In this document: one piece after another, positions 17,421-25,880 of the stretch
Numbering within the stretch: position 1 is the first letter of the stretch
Layout: the number at the start of each line of letters is the position of its first letter
Origin: Actinoplanes flavus
GTDB lineage: Bacteria; Actinomycetota; Actinomycetes; Mycobacteriales; Micromonosporaceae
Length of the DNA stretch: 64,000 nucleotides
Reading direction: 5' to 3'
Assembly: GCF_017592555.1 (NCBI RefSeq)
Contig: NZ_JAGFNS010000011.1
Location: forward strand, 62,001-126,000
Position numbers and translations under genes: made by a program
Notes under the pieces: model-generated
Seen by the model: the letters and a program-made list of their open reading frames with translations, nothing else
Database searches by the model: none
Told to the model about the DNA's origin: nothing

Positions 17421-17770
17421 CAGTCCTGGCTCCCCTCGGCGGTGGCGGCGGCCGTGGGCTTCTCGTCGATGTCGTGCAGGATCTTGTCGGCCAGCGGGTC
17501 CAGCTTCCGCGCCGCGTACCGCGAGTAGTACCAGGCGATCACGAACGTGGAGACGAACTGGAGGACGCCGAAGACCAGCGCGACGTTGATGTTGCCGACC
17601 AGCTTGATGGCCATGAAATCCCGCGCGTACGCGGAGAGCAGCACATACAGCGCGTACCAGACGATGAACGCGACCGTCGTCGGGAAGATGAAGCTGCGCA
17701 AGCGGTGGCGCAGTTGAGCGAACTCCTCGGAGTTCTGCACTTCGAGATATCTCTCGGCGGATGCCGGCAC
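17420..17770 (-). CDS. DUF485 small membrane protein, ActP partner
   Basis: A 116-residue protein with two transmembrane helices (about 28-48 and 60-82), basic region between and a hydrophilic C-terminus. DUF485 proteins are regularly encoded immediately before ActP-type symporters and are assumed to be accessory subunits. GTG start at 17770, with AAGGTGG upstream. It is the first gene of the DUF485-actP operon. Confidence 0.9.
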   Translation of the reverse strand: MPASAERYLEVQNSEEFAQLRHRLRSFIFPTTVAFIVWYALYVLLSAYARDFMAIKLVGNINVALVFGVLQFVSTFVIAWYYSRYAARKLDPLADKILHDIDEKPTAAATAEGSQD

Positions 17771-17851
17771 GGGTTTTCACCACCTTCGTGGGGGCGGACT
17801 TTCCGGCACCGTACGAAGGAGTGAGCCGTGTCACCGGCCGCCGGTCGAGGT

Positions 17852-17886
17852 CTGCGCTGAGTGGCGGCCTGACTGCGCTGAGCGGC
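17852..17886. promoter_or_regulatory. Direct repeat pair with 21-bp period upstream of DUF485-actP
   Basis: CTGCGCTGAG(T/C)GGC occurs at 17852-17865 and again at 17873-17886, so one face of the helix is repeated two turns apart. This geometry suits LytTR-type regulators, and one is encoded 7 kb away beside its kinase. It lies 82-116 bases before the GTG at 17770. Confidence 0.45.
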
Positions 17887-17888
17887 AA

Positions 17889-18413
17889 TCAAGCCAGTTC
17901 GGTGTACCTGCCCCGATAGTGGATCAGAGGTGATCCCGCGCTCCCGGTCTCGACACGTTCGATCACCCCGTCGAGTAGCAGCGCCCACCCGCACGGACGG
18001 CTCTCGGTGAGCCGGCAGCCGGCCCAGGTGGCGGCGTGTGCGGGGACCGGCCCGAACTCGGTCGGGCGCCACTCCCCGCTCGCGAACAGGCCGCCCGGCG
18101 CGGGGAGGAGCCCGGCGAACCGGTCGGCCAGCTGCCGGTCGCCCGGGTCGAGCGGCGTCACCGCGAACCGGCCGGCCGCGGAGGCCGCCGCCCAGAACTC
18201 GCTCTCCTCGTCGATCAGCCCGAGCATCCGGCCGGGATCCCCGTCGGCGACCACCGCGGACGAGACGGTCAGCCCGGCCGGTCCGGGCGCCGTCCACAGC
18301 GTCACGGTCGACGCGAACCGGCCACGCAGTCGTCGTACCTGTGATTTCTCCGCCTCCGGAACGGCGAACGGATCGGTGGAGTGGATGCGGCCACCCGGCG
18401 CGTCGGGATTCAT
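17889..18413 (-). CDS. Flavin reductase family protein (FMN-binding split barrel)
   Basis: A 174-residue protein resembling flavin reductase-like domains: RRLRGRFASTVTLWT and GLTVSSAVVADGDPGRMLGLIDEESEFW fit the FMN-binding beta-barrel, and the C-terminus ends with the usual HYRGRY. Such proteins supply reduced flavin to monooxygenases or act alone; no partner monooxygenase is nearby. It is divergent from a small unknown gene at 18486. Confidence 0.85.
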   Translation of the reverse strand: MNPDAPGGRIHSTDPFAVPEAEKSQVRRLRGRFASTVTLWTAPGPAGLTVSSAVVADGDPGRMLGLIDEESEFWAAASAAGRFAVTPLDPGDRQLADRFAGLLPAPGGLFASGEWRPTEFGPVPAHAATWAGCRLTESRPCGWALLLDGVIERVETGSAGSPLIHYRGRYTELA

Positions 18414-18485
18414 CCGATCATTCTCCCGTTTACAGATTGCGCACGCCGCTATCCGGATTTATTGATCAACAACTATTTTCTAGGC

Positions 18486-18716
18486 ATGACTCAGGTGGTG
18501 CTGCGCCCGGGTGACATCGTCCACGTCGGTCCCGAGGCGAGCGTGCAGTTCTCCGGCGACCGGGCCCTTGACCTGCGGATCATCCGGGTCGACTCACGGG
18601 TCACCTACGACGGGTGGATGTGGATAGACGGCTACGTGCTCGGCCCGGCCGGCAACGCGTTGCAGCGCCGCCGGATCTTCGTCCGCCGGGACGGACTGCG
18701 GCCGGAACGCACGTAG
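18486..18716 (+). CDS. Small conserved-looking protein of unknown function
   Basis: A 76-residue protein, beta-rich and without cysteines or a signal peptide (VVLRPGDIVHVGPEASVQF, then DLRIIRVDSRVTYDGWMWIDGYVL). A TATTTT box at 18474-18479 lies exactly 6 bases before the ATG, giving a leaderless start. Codon use is GC-rich like its neighbours, which supports it being real. I do not recognise the family. Confidence 0.65.
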   Translation: MTQVVLRPGDIVHVGPEASVQFSGDRALDLRIIRVDSRVTYDGWMWIDGYVLGPAGNALQRRRIFVRRDGLRPERT

Positions 18717-18751
18717 CGTTCCGGCCGCGGTGTCGCCGAACAGTCGGGCGG

Positions 18752-19417
18752 TCAGCCCACCCGCTCGATGACGGCTCGCCTGATCAGGAACTTCCCGGGC
18801 TCCCGGACCTGCTCGAAGGCGGCGTTGTTGAGCAGCACGCAGCTGCCGGAAACGCTCGTCACGGTCACCGTGATGCTCTTGTTGTTGTCCAGGTTCCGGA
18901 CCCGCAGGACGGTGCCGACCGGGTGGGTGCCGCTGGACGCGGCGGGCGCGCCGCCCTCACCGGAGAGGGTCACGGTCGAGCCCGGGCAGACGACCTCACC
19001 GTTTCCGGCCGGAGCGGCGGGCGCGGCCGTGGTCGGCTTCGCGGCCGGAGCGGCCGGAGCGGCGGTGGTCGGCTTCGCGGCCGGGGCGGTGGTGGCCGGC
19101 TTCGTAGCCGGGGCGGCCGGGGCCTGGGCCTGGGCGCCGCCACAGCCGCCCTGCGCCTTCTGCACGTTGATCAGATCGATGACCGCCTGCCGGTTCGCCA
19201 GGATCGCCTCGGTCTGCGCGTTCGGGTTGGCCCGCTGCTGGGCCATGAACTGCTGATTCTCGCGGATCCGCTCGTCCAGGCCGTCGCAGAAGGTCGAGGC
19301 GCTGCTCAGTCCGGTGCCGACCGCCAGGCCGCCGCCGACCAGAACGGCCACCGCCACGCCGATCACGATGTTGCGCTTGCGCCCGTCTCGACCGGGCCGC
19401 CGGTAGGTACGTGTCAT
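18752..19417 (-). CDS. Membrane-anchored protein with Ala/Pro/Thr repeats
   Basis: A 221-residue protein with a basic N-terminus, one transmembrane helix (about 16-38), a short helical region with a Cys pair (FCDGL and GGCGG), and a low-complexity linker of repeated APAAKPTTA units (about 100-140). The C-terminal domain (about 145-221) has two cysteines and resembles a small extracytoplasmic beta domain. Function unknown; the repeats are the usual wall-spanning spacer. Confidence 0.8.
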   Translation of the reverse strand: MTRTYRRPGRDGRKRNIVIGVAVAVLVGGGLAVGTGLSSASTFCDGLDERIRENQQFMAQQRANPNAQTEAILANRQAVIDLINVQKAQGGCGGAQAQAPAAPATKPATTAPAAKPTTAAPAAPAAKPTTAAPAAPAGNGEVVCPGSTVTLSGEGGAPAASSGTHPVGTVLRVRNLDNNKSITVTVTSVSGSCVLLNNAAFEQVREPGKFLIRRAVIERVG

Positions 19418-19478
19418 GACCGGATCTACGAGCGGGGTTCACCGTCCGGACGGGCGTCTTACCTTAAAGATCCTTAAA

Positions 19479-21101
19479 TCAGGTACGCAGGGATTCGGGG
19501 GCGTGCAACCGCAGCATCGTGGCGCCCACGTCCGGTGGCACACGACGGCCGGTCAGCAGCGACACACCGACCATGACCAGGAACGCCAGCGGCACGGTCC
19601 ACGCCGCCGGCTGGCCCACGAACTCGGCGAAGGAACTGGGCAGCGGCGGGCCGAGCACCGTCACGAGCACCGCCGCCATGGCCGCGCCACCGCCGGTGAC
19701 CAGCCCGGCGATCGCACCGGCGTCGGTCAGCCCGCGCCACCAGATGCCGAGCACCAGCAGGGGGCAGAAGCTGGAGGCGGCCACCGCGAAGGCCAGGCCG
19801 ACGACGCGGGAGACGTCCATGTCGGACACGTACAGGGCCAGGGTGGTGGGGACCAGCGCGGCCAGCACGGTGGCCAGCCGGAAGTCGCGGATCGAGCCGC
19901 TGCGGCCGGATCTGAGCACGTCCGTGAAGATCACCCCGGCGACGCTGGTGAGCAGGCCGGACGACGTGGACAGGAAGGCCGCCAGAGCGCCCGCGGTGAC
20001 CAGCGCGCCGAGCAGCCGGCCCAGGTGGCCGCCGCCGAGCGCCGCCTCGGGCAGCAGGAGCACCACGGCGTCGGTGTTGCCGGTCATCAGCAGTTGCGGG
20101 GTGTAGATCCGGCCGAGCACCCCGTACAGGGTGGGCAGCAGATAGAACAGGCCGACCATGGCGAGCACCACGAGCGTGGTGCGGCGGGCCGACGCGCCGT
20201 CCGGATTCGTGTAGAACCGCACCAGCACGTGCGGCAGGCCCATGGTGCCGAGGAAGGTGGCCAGGATCAGGGAATAGGTGGCGAAGAGGCCGGTCTTGCC
20301 GGGCAGCAGCCACTGGTCCCCGAACTCGGCGTCCACGGTGCTCACCGTCGGCACCGGGTCGCCCGCCGCGAAGTGCAGCGTCTCGCCCGCCTCGACCGGG
20401 CGGACACCGTTCAGGACCGCGTCCTGCTCCACCACGACGGTGGTGGCGACCGGGAAGACGGCGCCGGCGGGTGGGGTCACCTCCGGGCGGCCGTCCGACT
20501 GCCACTGCAAGATCAAAAAGATCATCGGTACGGCCAGCGCCGTCAGCTTCAGCCAGTACTGGAACGCCTGCACGAAGGTGATCGCCCGCATCCCGCCGAA
20601 CGCCACGTTCGCGGTCACCACCACGCTCACCACCAGCGCGCCCCAGGCGTAGGAGCCGCCGGTCAGCGTGCTGAACGTCAGCCCCGCGCCCTGCAACTGC
20701 GGCAGCAGGTACAGGCAGCCGATGAACAGCACGAAGGCGGTCGCCAGCCGCCGCAACGGCCGCGACCGGAGCCGGACCTGGCAGAAGTCGGGCAGGGTGA
20801 ACGCCCCGGAGCGGCGCAGCGGCGCCGCCACGAACAGCAGCAGGGCCAGGTAGCCGGCGGCGAATCCGACCGGGTACCAGAGGACGTCGACGCCGTAGCG
20901 CAGGACCAGGCCGGCGACGCCGAGGAAGGACGCGGCGGACAGGTACTCACCGCTGATCGCGGCCGCGTTCCAGGACGGGCTCACCGACCGGGACGCGACC
21001 AGGAAGTCCGAGGTGGTCCGGGCGAAACGCAGGCCGTACGCGCCGATCGCCACGGTCAGCAGCACGACCAGGATCAGGCCGGGCGCCAGGTACGGGTTCA
21101 C
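19479..21101 (-). CDS. Sodium:solute symporter, second paralogue
   Basis: A 540-residue SSS-family transporter with about 13 helices. It shares landmarks with ActP (GEYLSAASFLGVAG, LWYPVGFAAGYLALLL, GLPHVLVRFYTNP) but is well diverged. The GTG at 21101 overlaps the stop of the preceding small membrane protein by 4 bases (GTGA). Substrate probably a monocarboxylate; this is inferred from the family. Confidence 0.9.
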   Translation of the reverse strand: MNPYLAPGLILVVLLTVAIGAYGLRFARTTSDFLVASRSVSPSWNAAAISGEYLSAASFLGVAGLVLRYGVDVLWYPVGFAAGYLALLLFVAAPLRRSGAFTLPDFCQVRLRSRPLRRLATAFVLFIGCLYLLPQLQGAGLTFSTLTGGSYAWGALVVSVVVTANVAFGGMRAITFVQAFQYWLKLTALAVPMIFLILQWQSDGRPEVTPPAGAVFPVATTVVVEQDAVLNGVRPVEAGETLHFAAGDPVPTVSTVDAEFGDQWLLPGKTGLFATYSLILATFLGTMGLPHVLVRFYTNPDGASARRTTLVVLAMVGLFYLLPTLYGVLGRIYTPQLLMTGNTDAVVLLLPEAALGGGHLGRLLGALVTAGALAAFLSTSSGLLTSVAGVIFTDVLRSGRSGSIRDFRLATVLAALVPTTLALYVSDMDVSRVVGLAFAVAASSFCPLLVLGIWWRGLTDAGAIAGLVTGGGAAMAAVLVTVLGPPLPSSFAEFVGQPAAWTVPLAFLVMVGVSLLTGRRVPPDVGATMLRLHAPESLRT

Positions 21102-21484
21102 CGCTCCGGCCTGCGGATCAGCGCCGCGAAGTCCTGCTCGTTGCGCTCCGCCCAGCGGACGTAGGCGGCGCCCACCCCGACCAGGAACGGGAACGACAGC
21201 AGCCCGAGCAGAACCCACGGCAGGTGCACGCCGAAGACCCGGTAACCGCCCACCGCCGGAGCCACGGCGAACAGCAGCGGCAGTGTGCCGAGGCCGGCCG
21301 CGACCACCAGGGCGAGCCGCAGCGCGAGCGCCAACTGGGCCCGCATCAGACCCTTGACCAGCGCCTCCCCGATCGGGGTCTGCTCGGTCAGGTCGGTGCC
21401 GGCCCGGTCGGCCGTGCCACGCCGGGCCGCGGCGTCGGCCAGCACCACCCGGGTCCGGGAGCGCGGGGACGGATCGGCGGCCAT
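21098..21484 (-). CDS. Small membrane protein encoded with the second symporter
   Basis: A 128-residue protein with two hydrophobic helices (about 52-72 and 82-106) and a hydrophilic, charged N-terminal 40 residues. It occupies the position DUF485 has in the actP operon and has the same two-helix layout, ending in charged residues (RWAERNEQDFAALIRRPER), but I see no clear sequence match to DUF485. It is translationally coupled to the symporter. Confidence 0.8.
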   Translation of the reverse strand: MAADPSPRSRTRVVLADAAARRGTADRAGTDLTEQTPIGEALVKGLMRAQLALALRLALVVAAGLGTLPLLFAVAPAVGGYRVFGVHLPWVLLGLLSFPFLVGVGAAYVRWAERNEQDFAALIRRPER

Positions 21485-21515
21485 GTTCGGCAGTCTGTCC
21501 GTCCCGCGCTGAATG

Positions 21516-23087
21516 TCAATACCGGTTCACCTGTTCCCAGCACCAGGTGGGGTTGTCCGCGGGGTGCTCGGCGATCACCTCGCGGGCCGCCTCCCGGGCC
21601 AGGTTCCAGCCGCGCCAGTCGTCCGCCTCGGTGCGCTCGCCGATCACCATCAGCAGGCAGGACCGGTACGCCTCGTTCCGCAGCCCGGCGAGGGCCGGCA
21701 CCGCGTCCGGCGACAGGTCGGACAGATAGGGCAGGTCGATCCGCTGGGTCTCCTCGTACCGGTGCACGTGGTTCTCGGCGATCAGGCCGTCCGGGTTGGC
21801 CACCGACAACCCGAGCAGGGCCAGCACGCCGGCGGCGATCGCGACCCGGGGCAGCCACGGCGCCCGGATCCGGATCCCGGCCACCAGCACCATCACCAGG
21901 ACCACCCCGAACCACGCCTCGCAGCAGGCCACCAGCAGGCGCAGCCGGGTCAGCCCGTACGTGTCGGTGTAGACGTACATCCGGTGCAGCGCCGAGGCCA
22001 CGATGACCAGGGTGAGCGCGGCCAGGGCGCCGAGCACCACGCGCAGCAGGATCCGGTCGGTCCGCTCGGTGCGCGGCGCCCACCGGGCCACCCCGGCCAG
22101 CACCACCAGGGTCAGGGCGATCACCACGCAGAGCTGCCAGAAGCCGCTGCGGGCGTATTCGGCGTAGGTGAGGCCGTCGGTCTCCACCACGTGCCGGCTG
22201 CCGCCGAACAGCACGGTCAGCTGGACCGCCACGAACGCCGCGAACAGCAGCACCAGGAGGCTGAGCGGCACCGCCCACTCCAGACGGTTCACCTTGCGGC
22301 CCTCGGTGCGGTCCAGGTCGCCGGCCGCCGGCGGGGCGGCGCGCAGGAAGGCGGCGGCGGTCAGCAGGACCGCCGTGACACCGCCCACGAACGCCCACCG
22401 GAAGATCGTGATCGCGTGGATCTCCGGGATCGCCGCCTCGAAGACCCGGGCGAACTTGGCGTCGGCTGAGATGAAGAGCGCGCCGAAGACGGTGAGCAGG
22501 GCGATCGAGACCGCGGTGGTGGCCAGCACCCGGATCGGGACGCCCGCCGAGCCCCGGCCGCGCATCCGGGCCACACCGCGCAGGATCCACAGGCCGCCAC
22601 GGGTGGCGGCCGCCGGCGCCACCAGGTAGGTCATCGCCACCGACCGCAGCGACCGCCCGTTGGTGATCGCCAGCGCGCCGGTCAGCGTCGCCGTCAGCAG
22701 GCAGAGCACGAACAGCCAGCCGGCCGCCCGGAAGGTGCCGGTCGCCAGCAGGACCACGGTGGCCGTGCCCCAGAGGAAGCGGTCCCGCGGGCCGTGGTCG
22801 ACGTCGCGCCGGACGGCGGCCGGGATCGCCTCGGGCACCCGGACGATCCGGGCCAGGACGAGGGCCGCGGTGCCGGCCAGCGCGGTGATGAACCAGCCGA
22901 GACCGGCCCGGTCCAGCGGGACGCTGAGCGCGGCCACGACGGAGGCGGCGAGGATCGCCACGGCGGTGGCGGCCGAGGCCGGGCGTCCCGGTCCGGGCCA
23001 GCGGCGGCCGAGCACGGTGTACGGCGGCCAGGGCCCGTTGAGTTGTCCTAATTGTCCGATAGCTGGTTGGTTGGTGGCCGTCGACAT
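21516..23087 (-). CDS. DUF4153/DUF4173-family polytopic membrane protein
   Basis: A 523-residue integral membrane protein with about 11 predicted helices and an extracytoplasmic/C-terminal soluble segment of about 120 residues containing HVHRYEETQRIDLPYLSDLSPDAVP. These features match the DUF4173 group, function unknown. The ATG at 23087 is preceded by AGGAG, and the gene follows the sensor kinase stop by only 9 bases, so it is the third gene of a regulator-kinase-DUF4173 operon. Confidence 0.85.
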   Translation of the reverse strand: MSTATNQPAIGQLGQLNGPWPPYTVLGRRWPGPGRPASAATAVAILAASVVAALSVPLDRAGLGWFITALAGTAALVLARIVRVPEAIPAAVRRDVDHGPRDRFLWGTATVVLLATGTFRAAGWLFVLCLLTATLTGALAITNGRSLRSVAMTYLVAPAAATRGGLWILRGVARMRGRGSAGVPIRVLATTAVSIALLTVFGALFISADAKFARVFEAAIPEIHAITIFRWAFVGGVTAVLLTAAAFLRAAPPAAGDLDRTEGRKVNRLEWAVPLSLLVLLFAAFVAVQLTVLFGGSRHVVETDGLTYAEYARSGFWQLCVVIALTLVVLAGVARWAPRTERTDRILLRVVLGALAALTLVIVASALHRMYVYTDTYGLTRLRLLVACCEAWFGVVLVMVLVAGIRIRAPWLPRVAIAAGVLALLGLSVANPDGLIAENHVHRYEETQRIDLPYLSDLSPDAVPALAGLRNEAYRSCLLMVIGERTEADDWRGWNLAREAAREVIAEHPADNPTWCWEQVNRY

Positions 23088-23096
23088 GTTCACTCC

Positions 23097-24158
23097 TCAG
23101 AGCGCTTGCAGCGGGAGTCGTACCTGGATGTGGCAGCCGCGCCGGTCGTCGGGCTCGACGACGGCGATCGTGCCGCGGTGCAGCTGCACCACCCAGCGGG
23201 CGATCGCCAGGCCGAGCCCGGTGCCGCCGCCGGTGGCCCGCTCGCCCCGGGTGAAGCGTTCGAAGACCCGCTCGCGCTCGGCGGGCGGGATGCCGTCACC
23301 CTGATCGGTGACGGCGAGCACCACGTGATCGCCGTGGCGCTCGGCGCGGACCGTCACCAGTCCGCCGCGTGGGCTGTGCCGGGCCGCGTTGTCCAGCAGG
23401 TTCGCGAAGACCTGGTGCAACCGTTCCCGGTCGCCGTGCATCAGCAGCCGGGGCGCGGACACCTCGAAGCGCACGTCGTGGCCGGTGCCCTCGGCGTTCA
23501 CCGTCGCCTCCCGGACCACCTCCCCGAGGAAGGCCGGCACGTCGATCAGATCGCGGTCCATCGGCACCACCCCGGCGTCCAGCCGGGACAGGTCCAGCAG
23601 GTCGGCGACCAGCCGGCTGAGCCGCTCGGTCTGCGCCAGGGCGGTCTTCATCGTCTCCGGCTCGGCCTCGGCCACCCCGTCGACGATGTTCTCCAGCAGG
23701 CCCCGCAGCGCGGTGATCGGCGTACGCAACTCGTGCGAGACGTTCGCGATCAGCTCACGCCGTTGCCGGTCCGCGGCGGCCAGGTCGGCGGCCATCTGGT
23801 TGAACGCGGTGGCCAGCTCGCCCACCTCGTCCTGTGACCGGGTCTCGATCCGGTGCGTGTAGTCGCCGCGCGCCATCTCCCGGGCAGCCACCGTCATCTC
23901 GCGCAGCGGCACCGTCGCGCCGTGCGCCATCACCTGGAGGGTGACCAGGCCGAGCGCTGCCGCGATGGCGATCCACAGCACGTCGACCCGGTAGAAGTCG
24001 ATGCTCCACAGGAACACCAGCAGGCCGGTGCCGCCGGCGAACCCCAGGGCCAGGGAGAGCTTCGCCTTGATCGACCGGACCGGGTCGAGCGGCCGGGGAA
24101 GGTAGGCGAAGACCGGCGCGACCAGGTTGTGGACGAACACCATCAGGCGGGTGATCAC
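23097..24158 (-). CDS. Sensor histidine kinase with HAMP domain
   Basis: A 353-residue membrane kinase. Two closely spaced helices (about 35-55 and 62-82) have almost no extracytoplasmic loop between them, so it probably senses within the membrane. HAMP follows (REMTVAAREMARGDYTHRIE), then HisKA (NVSHELRTPITALRG) and HATPase (NLLDNAARHSP, TDQGDGIP, GGTGLGLAIAR). The GTG at 24158 overlaps the regulator stop by 4 bases. Confidence 0.94.
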   Translation of the reverse strand: MITRLMVFVHNLVAPVFAYLPRPLDPVRSIKAKLSLALGFAGGTGLLVFLWSIDFYRVDVLWIAIAAALGLVTLQVMAHGATVPLREMTVAAREMARGDYTHRIETRSQDEVGELATAFNQMAADLAAADRQRRELIANVSHELRTPITALRGLLENIVDGVAEAEPETMKTALAQTERLSRLVADLLDLSRLDAGVVPMDRDLIDVPAFLGEVVREATVNAEGTGHDVRFEVSAPRLLMHGDRERLHQVFANLLDNAARHSPRGGLVTVRAERHGDHVVLAVTDQGDGIPPAERERVFERFTRGERATGGGTGLGLAIARWVVQLHRGTIAVVEPDDRRGCHIQVRLPLQAL

Positions 24159-24847
24159 TTGTCCACCTCCAGGGCGTACCCCACCCCGTGCACGGTGCGG
24201 ATCAGATCGGCGCCCAGTTTCCGGCGGAGGCCCTTGATGTGGCTGTCGACCGTACGCGTACCCGAAGTGTCCGCCCAGCCCCACACCTCGGCAAGGAGCC
24301 GTTCCCGGGGCAGGACCGTACGGGGTCGCCCGGCCAGATGCACCAGCAGATCGAATTCGGTCGGGGTCAGATGCACCTCGGCGCCGCCACGCAGCACCCG
24401 TCGTTCCGCCTGGTTGATCTCGACGTCGCCGAACCGCAGTGTCGGGGGCTGTGGACGAGCGGCGACCTGCGCCTTCTCGGCCCGCCGCAGCAGGGCGTGC
24501 ACCCGGGCCGCCAGCTCCCGCATCGAGAACGGCTTGGCCATGTAGTCGTCGGCGCCGACCGCGAGCCCGACCAGCAGGTCCGTCTCGTCGCCGCGGGCGG
24601 TCAGCATCAGCACCGGGACCGGCCGTTCCGCCTGGATCCGGCGGCACACCTCCAGGCCGTCGAAGCCGGGCAGCATGACGTCCAGGACGATCACGTCCGG
24701 CGGGGACTGCCGGGCCGCCGCGACCGCACTCGGCCCGTCGCCCACGACCTGCACCAGGAAGCCCTCGGCACGCAGCCGCGCGGCCACGGCATCGGCGATC
24801 GCCCGCTCGTCCTCCACCACGAGAACCCGCCGTTCGACCGTCTCCAC
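24155..24847 (-). CDS. OmpR-family response regulator
   Basis: A 230-residue regulator with a receiver domain (phospho-acceptor Asp in VIVLDVMLPG, Lys in MAKPFS) and a C-terminal winged helix (TPTEFDLLVHLAGRP, RTVDSHIKGLRRKLG, TVHGVGYAL). The frame is open for 67 codons upstream, but homology starts at the GTG at 24847, which follows GGGGTGA. It is coupled to the cognate kinase. Its upstream region holds a cluster of DnaA-box-like sequences. Confidence 0.94.
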   Translation of the reverse strand: METVERRVLVVEDERAIADAVAARLRAEGFLVQVVGDGPSAVAAARQSPPDVIVLDVMLPGFDGLEVCRRIQAERPVPVLMLTARGDETDLLVGLAVGADDYMAKPFSMRELAARVHALLRRAEKAQVAARPQPPTLRFGDVEINQAERRVLRGGAEVHLTPTEFDLLVHLAGRPRTVLPRERLLAEVWGWADTSGTRTVDSHIKGLRRKLGADLIRTVHGVGYALEVDK

Positions 24848-24957
24848 GCCGCCGTCACCCCATCCCAATAGCCCTGGTCCCGGTCGGTGCGCCCCCGTGG
24901 CCCACCGGCCGGTGACCAGCAGCTTATTGACCACCTGGGCAGACCAGGCGGTGGAGT

Positions 24958-25108
24958 TGTGAACAACTTGTGGAGATGGATCTTTCAACCGGGAGTGCCG
25001 GCACGGCCCTGGCCGGACAGTGATTGGCAGGAATTGGTGAGATACCACAGGAGCCTGTGGATAACCCTGTGGAGAAAGCTGTGGACCTGTGGATAACCGT
25101 GTGGATTA
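24958..25108. promoter_or_regulatory. Cluster of DnaA-box-like sequences
   Basis: TGTGGATAA, the reverse complement of TTATCCACA, occurs perfectly at 25056-25064 and 25088-25096. Near matches in the same orientation start at 25068 (TGTGGAGAA), 25080 (TGTGGACCT) and 25100 (TGTGGATTA), with a looser one at 24969 (TGTGGAGAT). Starts are spaced 12, 12, 8 and 12 bases. No dnaA, dnaN or rnpA is nearby, so this is not recognisably oriC. It lies between the LytTR stop and the OmpR-type regulator start. Confidence 0.7.
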
Positions 25109-25837
25109 ACGGGTCCAGTCGTGCTTCGCGGCGCGGATCAGCCGGTCCTTCAGCTCCCGGGTGTGCCGTCGGCTGACCGGCAACTCCACACCGTCCACCG
25201 CCACCACATAGCCGGAACCGGTCAGCCGCAGCTCGGTGACCAGGCGCAGCTGCACCAGATAGGAGCGGTGGATACGGACGAAACCCGCGTTCGCCCAGCG
25301 CTCGGCCAGAGTGGCGAGCGAGACCCGGACCAGATGCGAGGCGTCCCCGGTGTGCAGGCGGGCATAGTCGCCCTGCGCCTCCACCCAGCGCACCGACGAG
25401 CGCGGCAGCATCCGGGTGGTGCCGGCCAGCTCGACCGGGATGGCCGGCTCGTCCGGTGGGGGCGGTGGCGCCGACCGCAGACCGGCCACCCGGCGCAGCG
25501 ACTCGCCGAGCCGCTCGGCCCGGACCGGTTTGCGCACGTAGTCGGTGACACCCAGGTCGAAGGCGTCCACGGCGCCGTCGTCGTACGCCGTCACGAACAC
25601 GATGGCCGGGGGCTGGGCGAACCGCCGCAGGATCCGGGCCAGCTCCATGCCGTCCAGGCCGGGCATCCGGATGTCCAGGAAGACCGCGTCCACCTCGGTG
25701 TCACGCAGCACCCGCAGCGCCTCGGTGGCGTCGCCGGCCCGGTGCACGTGCGCCACCCGGCCGTCCGCGTTCAACAGGTACGCCAGCTCGTCCAGCGCCG
25801 GGGGCTCGTCGTCGACCGCCAGCACCACGAGGCTCAT
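25106..25837 (-). CDS. LytTR-family response regulator
   Basis: A 243-residue regulator with a receiver domain (Asp in AVFLDIRMPG, Lys in VRKPVRAERL), a proline linker (about 122-132) and a C-terminal LytTR DNA-binding domain (WVEAQGDYARLHT, FVRIHRSYLVQL, LPVSRRH). It follows the LytS-type kinase gene by 43 bases. The ATG is preceded by GGAGG. Its stop overlaps the last DnaA-like box. Targets are unknown; a 21-bp-period repeat upstream of DUF485-actP is a candidate. Confidence 0.94.
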   Translation of the reverse strand: MSLVVLAVDDEPPALDELAYLLNADGRVAHVHRAGDATEALRVLRDTEVDAVFLDIRMPGLDGMELARILRRFAQPPAIVFVTAYDDGAVDAFDLGVTDYVRKPVRAERLGESLRRVAGLRSAPPPPPDEPAIPVELAGTTRMLPRSSVRWVEAQGDYARLHTGDASHLVRVSLATLAERWANAGFVRIHRSYLVQLRLVTELRLTGSGYVVAVDGVELPVSRRHTRELKDRLIRAAKHDWTR

Positions 25838-25880
25838 GCCGGCACCTCCGCTGAGCCTGATGGTTCGCTCGCAAGCTCGC

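Noticed and set aside
15684..17528. Long plus-strand frame opposite actP
   Set aside because: Low-complexity Gly/Arg/Asp/His-rich translation, the usual artefact of high-GC antisense frames.
24958..25108. Chromosomal replication origin
   Set aside because: No dnaA, dnaN, rnpA, rpmH or AT-rich unwinding region; flanking genes are regulators.
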